A stretch of DNA of 64,000 bases from Muribaculaceae bacterium (GTDB taxonomy: Bacteria > Bacteroidota > Bacteroidia > Bacteroidales > Muribaculaceae): assembly GCA_029062005.1 (NCBI GenBank), contig JAIDQZ010000018.1:1-64000 (forward strand), in the 5' to 3' direction. This document shows positions 18,141 through 27,375 of this stretch, piece by piece; the stretch's first letter is position 1; every line of letters starts with the position of its first letter. The notes beneath the pieces were generated by a model. It did not search any database, was not told the DNA's origin, and was given only the letters and a program-made list of their open reading frames with translations. The position numbers and the translations under genes are program-made.

Positions 18141-21100
18141 TCACTTCTTAATGAATTTATGAGTCTCTTTTGAGGAGCCATTGTCGATCACAAGAACATA
18201 TATTCCTTTTTCAAGACCGGATGTGATGCCTTTTCCTGCTTCTCCACTTGCGGTCTTAACTATTCTTCCTGTGAATGCATCAACCACCATGAAATCGGCT
18301 ACGCCATTTGATGCTATTATTTCTTCCACGCCTGAAGGATCGAGACGCTCATAATTAGCCTTTATATCTTCATTCGACATAGCATATGGATAAATTGTAA
18401 ATTCATCGATCAAGCCATTATATGTCCTGTGTTCATTTCCTTCTGTAAGTTCGTCATTACCTCCTATATACATCAGGTCGCCAGGATTGAAGCTTATCGC
18501 ACCTGTTCCGATATTGTTGGTAGTCATGTTCTGCTTTCCGTCAATATAGATTTTTAACGAATTAGCATCGGCATTACGCACACATACGAGATGGTGCCAC
18601 TCACCGTCAAAACAGTTGGCTGCGCCATATGCATAGCAATCGCCTTTGACTTCATTATCATTTATCGAGAAGCACAGGCGGTTTACGCTTTCGGTCTTTA
18701 ATCTTTCAAGACCTACCCAGTTACCGGAAAGACCTGTTGCATCATCTTTGCTGTGTGAGCCTATACAGAAGAGATATCCGTCTTCATCAGTCGACTTCAT
18801 CCATAATTCTATCGAGAAATCCTCATTGCCAAACATCAGTTCATCATATACTTTCTGAGTCAGATAGCCCGTGCCGTCAAATGAGACAGCGCTGCCGGCA
18901 ACACCATTAGCAGAACTTACAGAACCTACAATATCAGCCACAGTGCCAGTCTTATAATCATTTGCTACACTTGTAGCTCCTACGGCATCAAAAGAGAAAT
19001 AGGCTGCGCGTCTGCTCTTGTCAATGTAAACCACTTTTATTGTGCATGTCATCGATTCTTCTTCACCGTCTTCAGAGCCAATGGTGGAAATAGTAAATTT
19101 CCAAATTCCTTTTTCTGTCGGAGTGCCGGCAATCTTGCCTGTCTTGGAATTACTGTCGAATGTGAATTCCACACCTTCAGGAAGACCAGACACCTCAGCG
19201 CCCGTAGCATGAAGAACCATGAATTCCATAGTCTTCATTTCATCGCCAAGAGATATCTCCTGATTAACTGACCCCTTGGTCATGACTATGCGCGCATGAA
19301 TGTCATACTTTGCTTCCATGTTATAGCTGAGGTGGGGGGGCTGATTGTAAGCCACATTTTGCCATGCTATCGCTTCACGATACTGACGGTCGGTCATAAG
19401 ACAAGGCACCTTATACTCAGTCGGGATAGTGGTGGTGAAAATAATAAGATCCGATTGAGTCTGACCATCGTGAAGGATCACTTCCTCACGCCAGTCACCG
19501 AAAAGGTCAGCCTGAAGATTAGGAGTCGCTTTCGTAGTATTGCATGAGGCAGCATGAGAAGTGCTACCAAATGATTTTAGGCTTGATATTGATGTCAGAT
19601 CTTCATTGGGCTTTGTAATGGAAGTTCCATCAAGAAGTTCATCCAGCAGGTCACCGTCCCAGAAAATTCGGAAATTGACCGACGGACGTTTGCTTCCGAC
19701 CACAGTTCCGGAGTTCATCACATTTCCATTAAGTGATGACCAGTATTCACTGCCGGGGTATTTGGAAGAGACATTAGCAATAAGTCCTCGACCTATATCC
19801 TCACCCGGATTTGACTGATAATAGAGTACCTTACCTGTCTTTCCGTCACGAAGTGATGTGGCATATTTACCTTTCTTGTCTTCGTGAGGCATGTAGATTT
19901 CAAGACCTTCATTCTCAAGGATAAAGTCACCTACGTGAAGGGCATCTCCATGTCCTCCGCCTGTGGAATGCATGAATGAACCATCGTGATCCACAGCACC
20001 GGATCCAATAATTATCTCATCGAAGCCATCGCCGTCAAGATCCGCAATTGAAAGGGAATGTGTGCCCTGACCATATATGCCTTCTCCCGATTTTTCTGAC
20101 TTATGGAGCCATTTCTCCGTGAGTTTTTTACCATCGAAATCAACAGCCCATACGTAGGATGCTGTATAATAACCGCGAACGAATATCGCACTCGGCTTTA
20201 CTCCGTCAAGATATGCCACGCCGGCAAGATATCGTTCGCTGCGGTTGCCATTGGAGTCTCCCCATCCGGACGAGCTCTTGTCATTTTTGCGTATGGTACG
20301 TGGGGGATTATAAGCTATGGTATTGATTTCAGCACCGGTCAGACCATTGAAAACGGTTAGATACTCAGGACCATCCTTAACCACACCGGCGAGACTGCCG
20401 GATTTGGTACGATAGTCGTCCGTGACTTTGTCATTACCCATAAGGACTGCATTACCTTTACCATCGATAGTGCCCGGAGCTGTCTTACAAATCAGTTCTG
20501 CCTTGCCGTCACCGTCAAAGTCATAGACCATAAACTGAGTATAGTGATTGCCTGAACGAATATTCTGTCCAAGATCGATTCTCCACAGCTTTGTTCCGTC
20601 AAGTTTATAGCAATCAAGAATAGTATTTCCGGTATACCGGAACTGATCGCCATTGTCAGCCTGATTTGTAGGGAACCATTTCACGATATACTCGAATTCA
20701 CCATCCCCATCAACATCTCCGACGGAAACATCATCCGGAGTATATGTATAATCCCTCTGCTCTTTTGATCCTCCGGCAGGAGATTTGCCGCCTGCGGGTC
20801 GGTCGAGGTGAATTTTCATATAGTCGGAAGCCCAGACATTCGCTGCGTCGGCAGATTCCTTTTCCACTCCGTTAAGGAGCGCCTTTATGGTGTATTTCGA
20901 ATCTACAGTGCCTTCCGGATCTGTGAAATTAGTCATTCTTGTCAGAGACTTATCATTAATCTTGACACCGTCCCTATATATATCGAAAGCAAGCTTGGAA
21001 TCATCGGTAGGTAGAGATCGCCAGGATACGAAGACCCCGTTGGTGGATTTTACGGCGAGCACTCCACGACCGAGATTGTCGGCATTTATAGTATGGGAAT

Positions 21101-21161
21101 ATTGAGCCCATGAAGCAGTAGATGCGGCAAGCATAATAGCTGCCAATGCTGATTTTCTCAT
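18141..21161 (-). CDS. PL11 rhamnogalacturonan lyase with LamG and sorting tail
   Basis: A 1006-residue secreted enzyme that cleaves the rhamnogalacturonan-I backbone by beta-elimination. Residues 1-19 are a signal peptide. The PL11 eight-bladed propeller occupies about 20-625, rich in calcium-binding DGDG motifs (VGDVDGDGEFEY, YDFDGDGKAEL, IADLDGDGFDEI). A short Ig-like piece (about 630-715) and a LamG/concanavalin domain (about 720-935) follow. The last 55 residues (VVDAFTGRIV to the end) resemble a type IX sorting tail, so the enzyme is probably extracellular. It lies 20 bp downstream of the HIT gene. Its products suit the GH105, GH106 and GH28 enzymes encoded nearby. Confidence 0.9.
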   Translation of the reverse strand: MRKSALAAIMLAASTASWAQYSHTINADNLGRGVLAVKSTNGVFVSWRSLPTDDSKLAFDIYRDGVKINDKSLTRMTNFTDPEGTVDSKYTIKALLNGVEKESADAANVWASDYMKIHLDRPAGGKSPAGGSKEQRDYTYTPDDVSVGDVDGDGEFEYIVKWFPTNQADNGDQFRYTGNTILDCYKLDGTKLWRIDLGQNIRSGNHYTQFMVYDFDGDGKAELICKTAPGTIDGKGNAVLMGNDKVTDDYRTKSGSLAGVVKDGPEYLTVFNGLTGAEINTIAYNPPRTIRKNDKSSSGWGDSNGNRSERYLAGVAYLDGVKPSAIFVRGYYTASYVWAVDFDGKKLTEKWLHKSEKSGEGIYGQGTHSLSIADLDGDGFDEIIIGSGAVDHDGSFMHSTGGGHGDALHVGDFILENEGLEIYMPHEDKKGKYATSLRDGKTGKVLYYQSNPGEDIGRGLIANVSSKYPGSEYWSSLNGNVMNSGTVVGSKRPSVNFRIFWDGDLLDELLDGTSITKPNEDLTSISSLKSFGSTSHAASCNTTKATPNLQADLFGDWREEVILHDGQTQSDLIIFTTTIPTEYKVPCLMTDRQYREAIAWQNVAYNQPPHLSYNMEAKYDIHARIVMTKGSVNQEISLGDEMKTMEFMVLHATGAEVSGLPEGVEFTFDSNSKTGKIAGTPTEKGIWKFTISTIGSEDGEEESMTCTIKVVYIDKSRRAAYFSFDAVGATSVANDYKTGTVADIVGSVSSANGVAGSAVSFDGTGYLTQKVYDELMFGNEDFSIELWMKSTDEDGYLFCIGSHSKDDATGLSGNWVGLERLKTESVNRLCFSINDNEVKGDCYAYGAANCFDGEWHHLVCVRNADANSLKIYIDGKQNMTTNNIGTGAISFNPGDLMYIGGNDELTEGNEHRTYNGLIDEFTIYPYAMSNEDIKANYERLDPSGVEEIIASNGVADFMVVDAFTGRIVKTASGEAGKGITSGLEKGIYVLVIDNGSSKETHKFIKK

Positions 21162-21181
21162 TTGTTTATCATTAGGTTAAT

Positions 21182-21616
21182 TTATTCTTCAGATAGAGCC
21201 TTACGCATGTCCTCTACCATTTTCGAGTATTCATCGTCGCTCAGATAGACTTCTCCGGGATTCATACGGAAGATTCCACCGTAATCGGGACCGTCTACAT
21301 ATTTAGGGGCAAGATGGAAATGAAGATGGGAAAGTTTGTCGCTATAGGCACCATAATTAATTTTCTCAGGATGGAACACCTTGTCCATTGCACGGGTCAC
21401 ACGCACCACATCTTTCATGAATGCATCACGCTCTTCATCCGACAATTCATTAAGATCGTTGACATGTCCGTTATATGCCACCAGACAACGACCATGATAA
21501 GTCTGCTCTTTAAAAAGGAATGCCCGTGACACACTTAGCTGAGCTATCTCGATCATGAGATTGTGGAGCGTCTCGTTGTCTGTGCAATAGAGACAATCTT
21601 TTGGATCACTATACAT
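21182..21616 (-). CDS. HIT-family protein
   Basis: A 144-residue protein with the histidine-triad motif LSHLHFHLAPK near residue 100. HIT proteins hydrolyse or transfer nucleoside monophosphates (AMP-lysine, dinucleoside polyphosphates). CLYCTDNE at the N-terminus contains a CxxC pair, and the C-terminus is acidic. It is the promoter-proximal gene of a two-gene unit with the PL11 lyase 20 bp downstream. The pairing with a pectin lyase is not obviously functional. A 5' leader of about 90 bases is predicted from the -7 box at 21711-21718. Confidence 0.85.
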   Translation of the reverse strand: MYSDPKDCLYCTDNETLHNLMIEIAQLSVSRAFLFKEQTYHGRCLVAYNGHVNDLNELSDEERDAFMKDVVRVTRAMDKVFHPEKINYGAYSDKLSHLHFHLAPKYVDGPDYGGIFRMNPGEVYLSDDEYSKMVEDMRKALSEE

Positions 21617-21710
21617 AGATGTTTAGATTATAATAGGTTAGTCTTTATCTGAATAAGATCTTGCAATATATACTTTTGGTAAGTATTCACGCAAATAGTC
21701 TTTTAATTTA

Positions 21711-21718
21711 CAAAGATA
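21711..21718 (-). promoter_or_regulatory. -7 box of the HIT-PL11 unit
   Basis: Perfect TATCTTTG on the minus strand, 94 bp from the HIT start codon; no clear -33 element. Confidence 0.5.
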
Positions 21719-21784
21719 GCAATTTAAATCGAGAGAGAAAAGTTATTAAATATAAAAATTGTTAATGTTTTTTTGAAAAATTTC

Positions 21785-21816
21785 TTTTGTAATGTCGTAA
21801 AAAAATGATAATTTTG
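21785..21816 (+). promoter_or_regulatory. Promoter of the recombinase-NusG fusion gene
   Basis: TTTTG at 21785-21789 and perfect TAATTTTG at 21809-21816, 19 bp apart. The start codon is 46 bp further on, so the gene has its own strong-looking promoter. Confidence 0.7.
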
Positions 21817-21862
21817 TATAGAGGATTTTTTATTCCCCAATTTTGAATAACCGACTTATCGT

Positions 21863-23314
21863 ATGCAGCCTGAATTTGACTCTTCAGAAACAGAAATATC
21901 AGAACAGACAGACTCCGGATTTATAGGATTTCTTGAAAGAATTCCGCATGACGGCCTTTCGGATTTACTTGTATCAAGAGTGATCCCGTCCATTCTTCGC
22001 TCCATGAGGATACACAGATTCCCTGATTTTACCGAAGAGTCCCTAAAATATTGGGTTGCAGATATGATTTTGGACAGACTTAAGGGAAGTACTGTCAAAC
22101 GCTATGTAGGCGCACTCCATACTCTTTATAGAAACTGGCATTACAACAGCAGGAATGAATCAGAAGAGATTGACTTTTCCATATCACAGGATATCTTCAA
22201 CAGCAATAATGGGAAAAGGCTTGCAGAAATTGAGGACAATCTGAAGGCATCAGAGAAACTGGCAAAGTTATCCATTAAGCAGGACTCGCCTGCATATGTA
22301 TATAACCGGGCGTTTTTTTATCTTCTCTTTAATCCCTCAGCGTCTTTCAATGATATTCTCACGCTGAAATTTTCCGATAATATTCCCTCATGTCCGCACC
22401 TGGAAGATATTGTCACTTCATTGCGAAACGCACCTCAGGCAAAATATGTATTTCAGCTTCAACAAGGCAAGAGAAGGAATGGTGCAATCATAAAGGATCT
22501 TATTTCCGAACTTCATGCCACTGCAAGAAGAGCCGGCATTAAATCAGGTGATAGATTCTCAAGAGAATCCATCACTTCAATTTGGATAGCAGCAGCAATC
22601 AAAGAAGATATTCCTCTGTCTGAGATAAGGGCGATGATTCCTGTTATGCCTGAAGAGTATTTTTTTCTTTCCATTATTCCTGTATCTGAAATATCTGATT
22701 CCCGTAAAGCGGAAATAATGAACACAGTCGCCTATGCACTGACAAATAAGAATCCCGGTTGGTTTGTGCTCAGGCTGAGAAACGGAGTTTCTCCTGAAAG
22801 GATCAAAGAACGTTTAAAGGAAAAGGAGAGTCCGCTTCAGCGACAGATCAAGTATTACTACCCCTTGCGGGTGACGAAGAAACTGGAGAAGAAGAGAGTT
22901 GTCACTATAGAAACTCCTGTAATTCCTGGAGTCTTGTTTTTTAGATTGCCCAATGACAGGGTGACATCTCTGATGAGCATAATAGGGGATATGGCTTGGT
23001 GCTATCGCACTACGGCAAATCCGTCGAGTCCATACTCAGTGATCCCACAAAAGGAGATGAAGATATTTCAAAAAAGTGTAGGAGCTTTTACCGTTGATGT
23101 TGAAATGGACATTATCTCTGAATTGCCATCCTTGCAGATAGGAGACAAAGTCATTATTGAAGACGGATCTTCACTTGACGGTCAGACGGCTACCATAAGA
23201 AAAGTGCAGAATATGGACGGGACAATAACTTATACACTTCGTCTCTCCGACTCGGAGTACATCAGATGGAAAGATATCCGGCTGCCAGGATCACATCTTG
23301 CGAAAGCCGACTGA
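21863..23314 (+). CDS. Degenerate tyrosine-recombinase-like region fused to NusG-type NGN-KOW module
   Basis: A 483-residue protein. Residues about 20-95 resemble the SAM-like core-binding domain of tyrosine recombinases (STVKRYVGALHTLYRNW). Residues about 140-290 resemble their catalytic domain, but the first arginine position reads LFNPSASFNDILTL and the HxxR region reads ESITSIWIAAAI. The key basic residues are missing, so no strand cleavage is expected. Residues about 298-405 are an NGN domain (PGWFVLRLRNGVSPERI, TPVIPGVLFFRL, VIPQKEM), and 423-472 a KOW segment (LQIGDKVIIEDGSSLDGQTATI). I infer a specialised NusG/UpxY-like elongation factor carrying a DNA-binding arm. It is monocistronic between pectin-use genes; no target operon is evident. 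Confidence 0.7.
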   Translation: MQPEFDSSETEISEQTDSGFIGFLERIPHDGLSDLLVSRVIPSILRSMRIHRFPDFTEESLKYWVADMILDRLKGSTVKRYVGALHTLYRNWHYNSRNESEEIDFSISQDIFNSNNGKRLAEIEDNLKASEKLAKLSIKQDSPAYVYNRAFFYLLFNPSASFNDILTLKFSDNIPSCPHLEDIVTSLRNAPQAKYVFQLQQGKRRNGAIIKDLISELHATARRAGIKSGDRFSRESITSIWIAAAIKEDIPLSEIRAMIPVMPEEYFFLSIIPVSEISDSRKAEIMNTVAYALTNKNPGWFVLRLRNGVSPERIKERLKEKESPLQRQIKYYYPLRVTKKLEKKRVVTIETPVIPGVLFFRLPNDRVTSLMSIIGDMAWCYRTTANPSSPYSVIPQKEMKIFQKSVGAFTVDVEMDIISELPSLQIGDKVIIEDGSSLDGQTATIRKVQNMDGTITYTLRLSDSEYIRWKDIRLPGSHLAKAD

Positions 23315-23329
23315 TATTTGTTTATATAT

Positions 23330-23366
23330 GAATGACCCCGGACAACCAACTGTCCCGGGGTCATTC
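23330..23366. terminator. Terminator between the NusG fusion and GH105 genes
   Basis: GAATGACCCCGG (23330-23341) pairs perfectly with CCGGGGTCATTC (23355-23366) around a 13-base loop. It lies between convergent genes and should serve both. Confidence 0.75.
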
Positions 23367-23395
23367 ATCTTAATTATTAGTATAATTCAATAGAT

Positions 23396-24529
23396 TTACA
23401 ATTTATATACTTCCACTCCTGCAAGCAGGAAACATCCGGTTCCATAATCATCGAAATCAGGTACGGAATCATAGGCGACCGGTTGTCCGTCTTTAGGCTC
23501 TTTTCCGGTTCCCTGTACATATCCGAGGTATCCGTTTTCGTGTACAGCCTCTTTCACCATTGCATTCCATGCCTTAGTGATGACAGGCATATATTTTGCC
23601 TTATCAAGTATTCCGTTGCGGACTCCCCAAGCCATACCGTATACGAAAAGTGCAGTACCCGTAAGTTCTTTTCCTCCAAAATTTTCAGGATCATGAAGTG
23701 ATACATTCCAGAATCCGTCTGGACGCTGACATTTGACAAGGGCTGCACACATATCCTGAAGATCCTTAACATATATTGATCGATGCGGATCATCTTCGGG
23801 GGTATCTTCAAGAACCCTGACAAGGGCAGCCACTACCCATCCGTTGCCACGACTCCAATAGCAGTTCTTTCCGTTAGGTTCCTTATAAGGAGGAACAAAA
23901 TCCGCATCACGCCACCAGAGTCCTTCTTTCTGATTGTAAAGACCGCCGGCAAGTGTGTTACGGCTCCATTCGTACATGTCCCAAGCCTTCTCTCTGTATT
24001 TTTTATCACCTGTCACTGCGCTAAGCTTTGTCAGTACCGGCATTCCCATCTGAATAGCGTCAATCCATGTCCAGTCATCTACCTGGGGGGTATTCACAAG
24101 CATGTTGCATAGAGAGATGGTCTGTGTCAGCATCTCAGGCTTCGGAGTCAGCTTATATAGATCTATGTAAGTCTGACCGCAGGCGTAATTGTCAGCATTT
24201 CGCGTTGTGGTATCATCACGTCGCATGCCCCATTTGAAACCATCCGCCCAGTCAGTCGCATATTGCCAGTATTTTTTATCTGGATATATGGAATGAAGAG
24301 CCATAAGACCCTCAAAATAAATCGAACGTGTCCAGATATTAGCCTCATACACTTTCTTTCTTGAATAGTAAGGAATACCCAGAAGAGGATCCGGATGTCT
24401 TCTCATATAGAGGTCGTTGACCTTTATGAGCGTTTTGAGAGTTTCCTGACGGGGGGGAAGCTGCTCCTTGGCGCCGTATGCGGGAACAAACATCAGAAAT
24501 GTCAGGATTCCTAAGATAAATTTTTTCAT
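23396..24529 (-). CDS. GH105 unsaturated rhamnogalacturonyl hydrolase
   Basis: A 377-residue exported enzyme (signal peptide about 1-19) of the YteR/YesR type. It hydrolyses the 4,5-unsaturated galacturonyl residue from the non-reducing end of lyase products such as those of PL11. The (alpha/alpha)6 barrel motifs are present: WTWIDAIQMGMPVL with the catalytic aspartate, YWSRGNGWV and a late ELTGTALFVYGMAWGV. It is the last gene of the pectin operon, 11 bp after GH106. Runs of seven and six G on the plus strand lie in the coding sequence at 24451-24457 and 24085-24090. Confidence 0.9.
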   Translation of the reverse strand: MKKFILGILTFLMFVPAYGAKEQLPPRQETLKTLIKVNDLYMRRHPDPLLGIPYYSRKKVYEANIWTRSIYFEGLMALHSIYPDKKYWQYATDWADGFKWGMRRDDTTTRNADNYACGQTYIDLYKLTPKPEMLTQTISLCNMLVNTPQVDDWTWIDAIQMGMPVLTKLSAVTGDKKYREKAWDMYEWSRNTLAGGLYNQKEGLWWRDADFVPPYKEPNGKNCYWSRGNGWVVAALVRVLEDTPEDDPHRSIYVKDLQDMCAALVKCQRPDGFWNVSLHDPENFGGKELTGTALFVYGMAWGVRNGILDKAKYMPVITKAWNAMVKEAVHENGYLGYVQGTGKEPKDGQPVAYDSVPDFDDYGTGCFLLAGVEVYKL

Positions 24530-24540
24530 AGGTTAGTCTT

Positions 24541-27300
24541 TTAATATTGTTTTGTAGTTAACGGTATTATCTTGACTTCAGAATTGATGCCGGACGGGAC
24601 TGTCTCCCAATCTGAATAATCCACCACTTTTTTCCCGATTACGCTTGCGATATTAGCATCTTTGAAAATTTTCCATTTCTTTCCACTTCTGTCATAATCG
24701 GCTATGCGATTGGCTGGAAGATTGGTGACATCTATTTCAAGTGTGTTTGCACCGGAATGCAGATATTTCCCAATTTCTATTGTGAAAGGGACACTCCATA
24801 CTTTTCCGACTTCGGTGCCATTGACTTTGACTGACGCACTTTCACGCAAATCACCAAGATCAAGCAGCCATTCATCGGCTACAATTTCAGAAGGGAGGTC
24901 GAAAGTAGTCTTGTAACGGGCTGTTCCCGTATTGACTTTAGCTTCTTCCGGAGCAAGATTAGTCCATGCAGTGATAGTATCTGTCTCGAAAGTTCCTTCG
25001 ATAGCCGGCTGGCTGTCAAGGAATGTGATGCTCCAACCTTTGTCAATACTTACAGGCGTTCCCTTATCATAATAATTCCAGGCATCTGCGATGACGTCTG
25101 TCGGGAATGTCTTTAGAAGCAGTGATTGACCGGGATCCAACTGAAGAAGAATCTCTGTAGTACCATTAGATCCTTTTCGTGTCTTAGCCTTACCTTTCTT
25201 ACCGGTGAGAGGATCGAAAATCATAACGCTTTCAGCCGGAACTGCAAGGGTTTCCCAACCGTCTATGCCGTTTTCATTAAGAAGAGCAAGGAAATAATTA
25301 TGTCCACCGGCTTCATTGACACGTCTCAACAGGGATACTCCTTTTGAGCGAAGAGGCTCAGGAGTTGCTCCAGCCATTCTTATGGCAGTCTGGATGTCTT
25401 TAGCAGGAGAAACCATATCTTTTTTTAGATCTTCAAGCTTATTCCTGCGTGCATCGAGATTGCCGAGACCCGGTACGTCTTTAGGCTGACTTTCGGTAAA
25501 GATTACATTTGCGCCTTTAGTCTTTAATTCCTTGAGCGCTTCTAAAGTTTCTACGGGCATATAATTGACAGGTGGCACAATAATTGCCTTATACCGATTA
25601 CCACCACGTGAGATAACAGTGCCGTCATTCCCGACACTGAGATCAGAAATCAATGCGTCCGAAAGATAATCAGGATCAAGTCCTGCCTTGACAAGTTCAC
25701 CCACCATCGCCTTCACGTCAGGCATCTTCCTGTCCATGCTATGTATATCAAACATCATGTAGATGCCATCCTGTCTCTGCCATATGTCATCGATAGGGAA
25801 ATAGAGCAAGACATCAGAGTCCGGAGTACCTGCAGAGAGAAATGCCTGGCAGCGCGTGATGTATTTGAACAGAGCATCGGCATCTTTCCATATCGTATTG
25901 GTCGGTGACATATTGACAGATGCATAGAAGAGCCATCCAGGAAATTCCACTCCTTTAGGAGAATAGGTGGCTCCATGGAAAAAGATATGGTTGACACCCG
26001 CAGCAAGCATCTGGTCGATCTCGGGCTTTGCAACTGAGAGAGACGTATGAAAATGTTCGGTCAGCCATGTTAATGTCTCCGCAGATACAAAAGGTTTTCC
26101 GGCGATATGGGCAGCTGATGAGGCAAACTTGAGTACAGCAGGGTCTGCATCGCTATGGCGCGAATCACCGGTGGGATGAAGACCGGGGATATTGAAGTCT
26201 GATCTGCCGAATGACTCACATTCCGGAATATCCACGATAGCATATAGATCAATTATATTGGCCGGGCTGCCATGGCTCTGATTGCGAATCTCGGCACCAT
26301 GTGCATGCGCCCACCGAGTCCATAGATCGGTGAAGTTTTCCCTGAGCACTCTGGCAAGCGTATATCTGTAGTCACGCACAATACGCCCCCTGAGTTCAGT
26401 CTGATTTCCCTGATCCTCAAATTCCGGCAAATACATTTCCAGTCTGTAGCCATGGTCTTTTTCAAATTCATTAAAAAGACCTTTCGTCCAGTCCGAGCCA
26501 TACACTTCGTATGAATCGTTGAACATAACCTTAGGAAACATATCCTCTTTGCCTGAGAATGCTCTGTCAAAACGGTCAAGGTATTTTTTCACTGCAATAC
26601 TATCGTAATGGTTGACTACATAGCCTTCTCCTCCTGGAGCCGCACGCTTCACTTTTTGGAATGTTCTTCCTGCGAAAAGAGCATATACCTGCCATTTCCC
26701 TTTCTTTGGAGCTGTCCAGTTCAGTAGTCCGTTTTTAGAGAGCCTGTCCGTAATATCCAATCGTGTGTCGCCGTCAACTGCAATGATTTTCTCTACAGTA
26801 GCCACATTTTTCTGTTTGTCATCATTAGGCTCTATCTTGACCGCAAGTTTTTTACCGGGATCTACATCCCACTTTTCAATTATAAGTTTCTGTGCACTCT
26901 CATCCACAGTAACCTCCGGTCCACCGAAAGGCCAGCCGGTACCGTTATTCATCTCAGGCTGAAGTCCGAGTCTCCTGCTTTCATTCGTGACGTGTCTCAG
27001 CATATCCATCCATTTATCGGACAGATACTGAATATCATTGTCTTCATTTCCCTGTACGCCATAGATAGGAGTGATCTCAACCCCCCCCATCCCTTTACGC
27101 GCGAACTCTTCAAGATTGAAAGTAAGACCTTCCGGATCAACTGCGCTTCCATGCCACCACCATCTTACAAATGGCTTGTTGACTGTATATTCAGCATACC
27201 AGTCAGTAGATTTGTCATCTGCATGAGAAAAAAATATCGCACTTCCGAGAAAACAAAATGCCACTAATTCTTTTAATCTCGACTTCATGCCAATTACCAT
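24541..27300 (-). CDS. GH106 alpha-L-rhamnosidase
   Basis: A 919-residue exported enzyme removing terminal rhamnose from pectic oligosaccharides. The family signature is plain: RWWWHGS near residue 46, GVEITPIYG, NGTGWPFGGP, the NDSYEVYG block with acidic catalytic candidates, and a C-terminal jelly-roll (DLGDLRESASVKVNG to NTLEIDVTNLPANR). The signal peptide starts best at the second ATG (27288, MKSRLKELVAF); the first ATG at 27300 adds only four residues. It is 75 bp after the preceding operon gene, a gap containing a hairpin. A run of eight C (27081-27088, plus strand) falls in the MGGVE codons. Confidence 0.92.
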   Translation of the reverse strand: MVIGMKSRLKELVAFCFLGSAIFFSHADDKSTDWYAEYTVNKPFVRWWWHGSAVDPEGLTFNLEEFARKGMGGVEITPIYGVQGNEDNDIQYLSDKWMDMLRHVTNESRRLGLQPEMNNGTGWPFGGPEVTVDESAQKLIIEKWDVDPGKKLAVKIEPNDDKQKNVATVEKIIAVDGDTRLDITDRLSKNGLLNWTAPKKGKWQVYALFAGRTFQKVKRAAPGGEGYVVNHYDSIAVKKYLDRFDRAFSGKEDMFPKVMFNDSYEVYGSDWTKGLFNEFEKDHGYRLEMYLPEFEDQGNQTELRGRIVRDYRYTLARVLRENFTDLWTRWAHAHGAEIRNQSHGSPANIIDLYAIVDIPECESFGRSDFNIPGLHPTGDSRHSDADPAVLKFASSAAHIAGKPFVSAETLTWLTEHFHTSLSVAKPEIDQMLAAGVNHIFFHGATYSPKGVEFPGWLFYASVNMSPTNTIWKDADALFKYITRCQAFLSAGTPDSDVLLYFPIDDIWQRQDGIYMMFDIHSMDRKMPDVKAMVGELVKAGLDPDYLSDALISDLSVGNDGTVISRGGNRYKAIIVPPVNYMPVETLEALKELKTKGANVIFTESQPKDVPGLGNLDARRNKLEDLKKDMVSPAKDIQTAIRMAGATPEPLRSKGVSLLRRVNEAGGHNYFLALLNENGIDGWETLAVPAESVMIFDPLTGKKGKAKTRKGSNGTTEILLQLDPGQSLLLKTFPTDVIADAWNYYDKGTPVSIDKGWSITFLDSQPAIEGTFETDTITAWTNLAPEEAKVNTGTARYKTTFDLPSEIVADEWLLDLGDLRESASVKVNGTEVGKVWSVPFTIEIGKYLHSGANTLEIDVTNLPANRIADYDRSGKKWKIFKDANIASVIGKKVVDYSDWETVPSGINSEVKIIPLTTKQY

Positions 27301-27329
27301 TAAAGTTCAATTATTTAATAAAATTGTGA

Positions 27330-27356
27330 ACAATGAGGAGTATCAGTCCTCATTGT
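27330..27356. terminator. Intra-operon hairpin before GH106
   Basis: ACAATGAGGA (27330-27339) and TCCTCATTGT (27347-27356) form a perfect 10-bp stem with a 7-base loop. On the minus strand it follows the upstream gene stop and is trailed by a mixed AT tract rather than a clean U-run, so an attenuator or mRNA-stabilising hairpin is as likely as a terminator. Confidence 0.5.
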
Positions 27357-27375
27357 CCTTGATTGCTGCGGATTG

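Noticed and set aside
21863-22200. Active phage integrase with an attachment site
   Set aside because: The recombinase-like region lacks the catalytic basic residues, the protein ends in NGN-KOW, and no tRNA, direct repeats or phage genes surround it.
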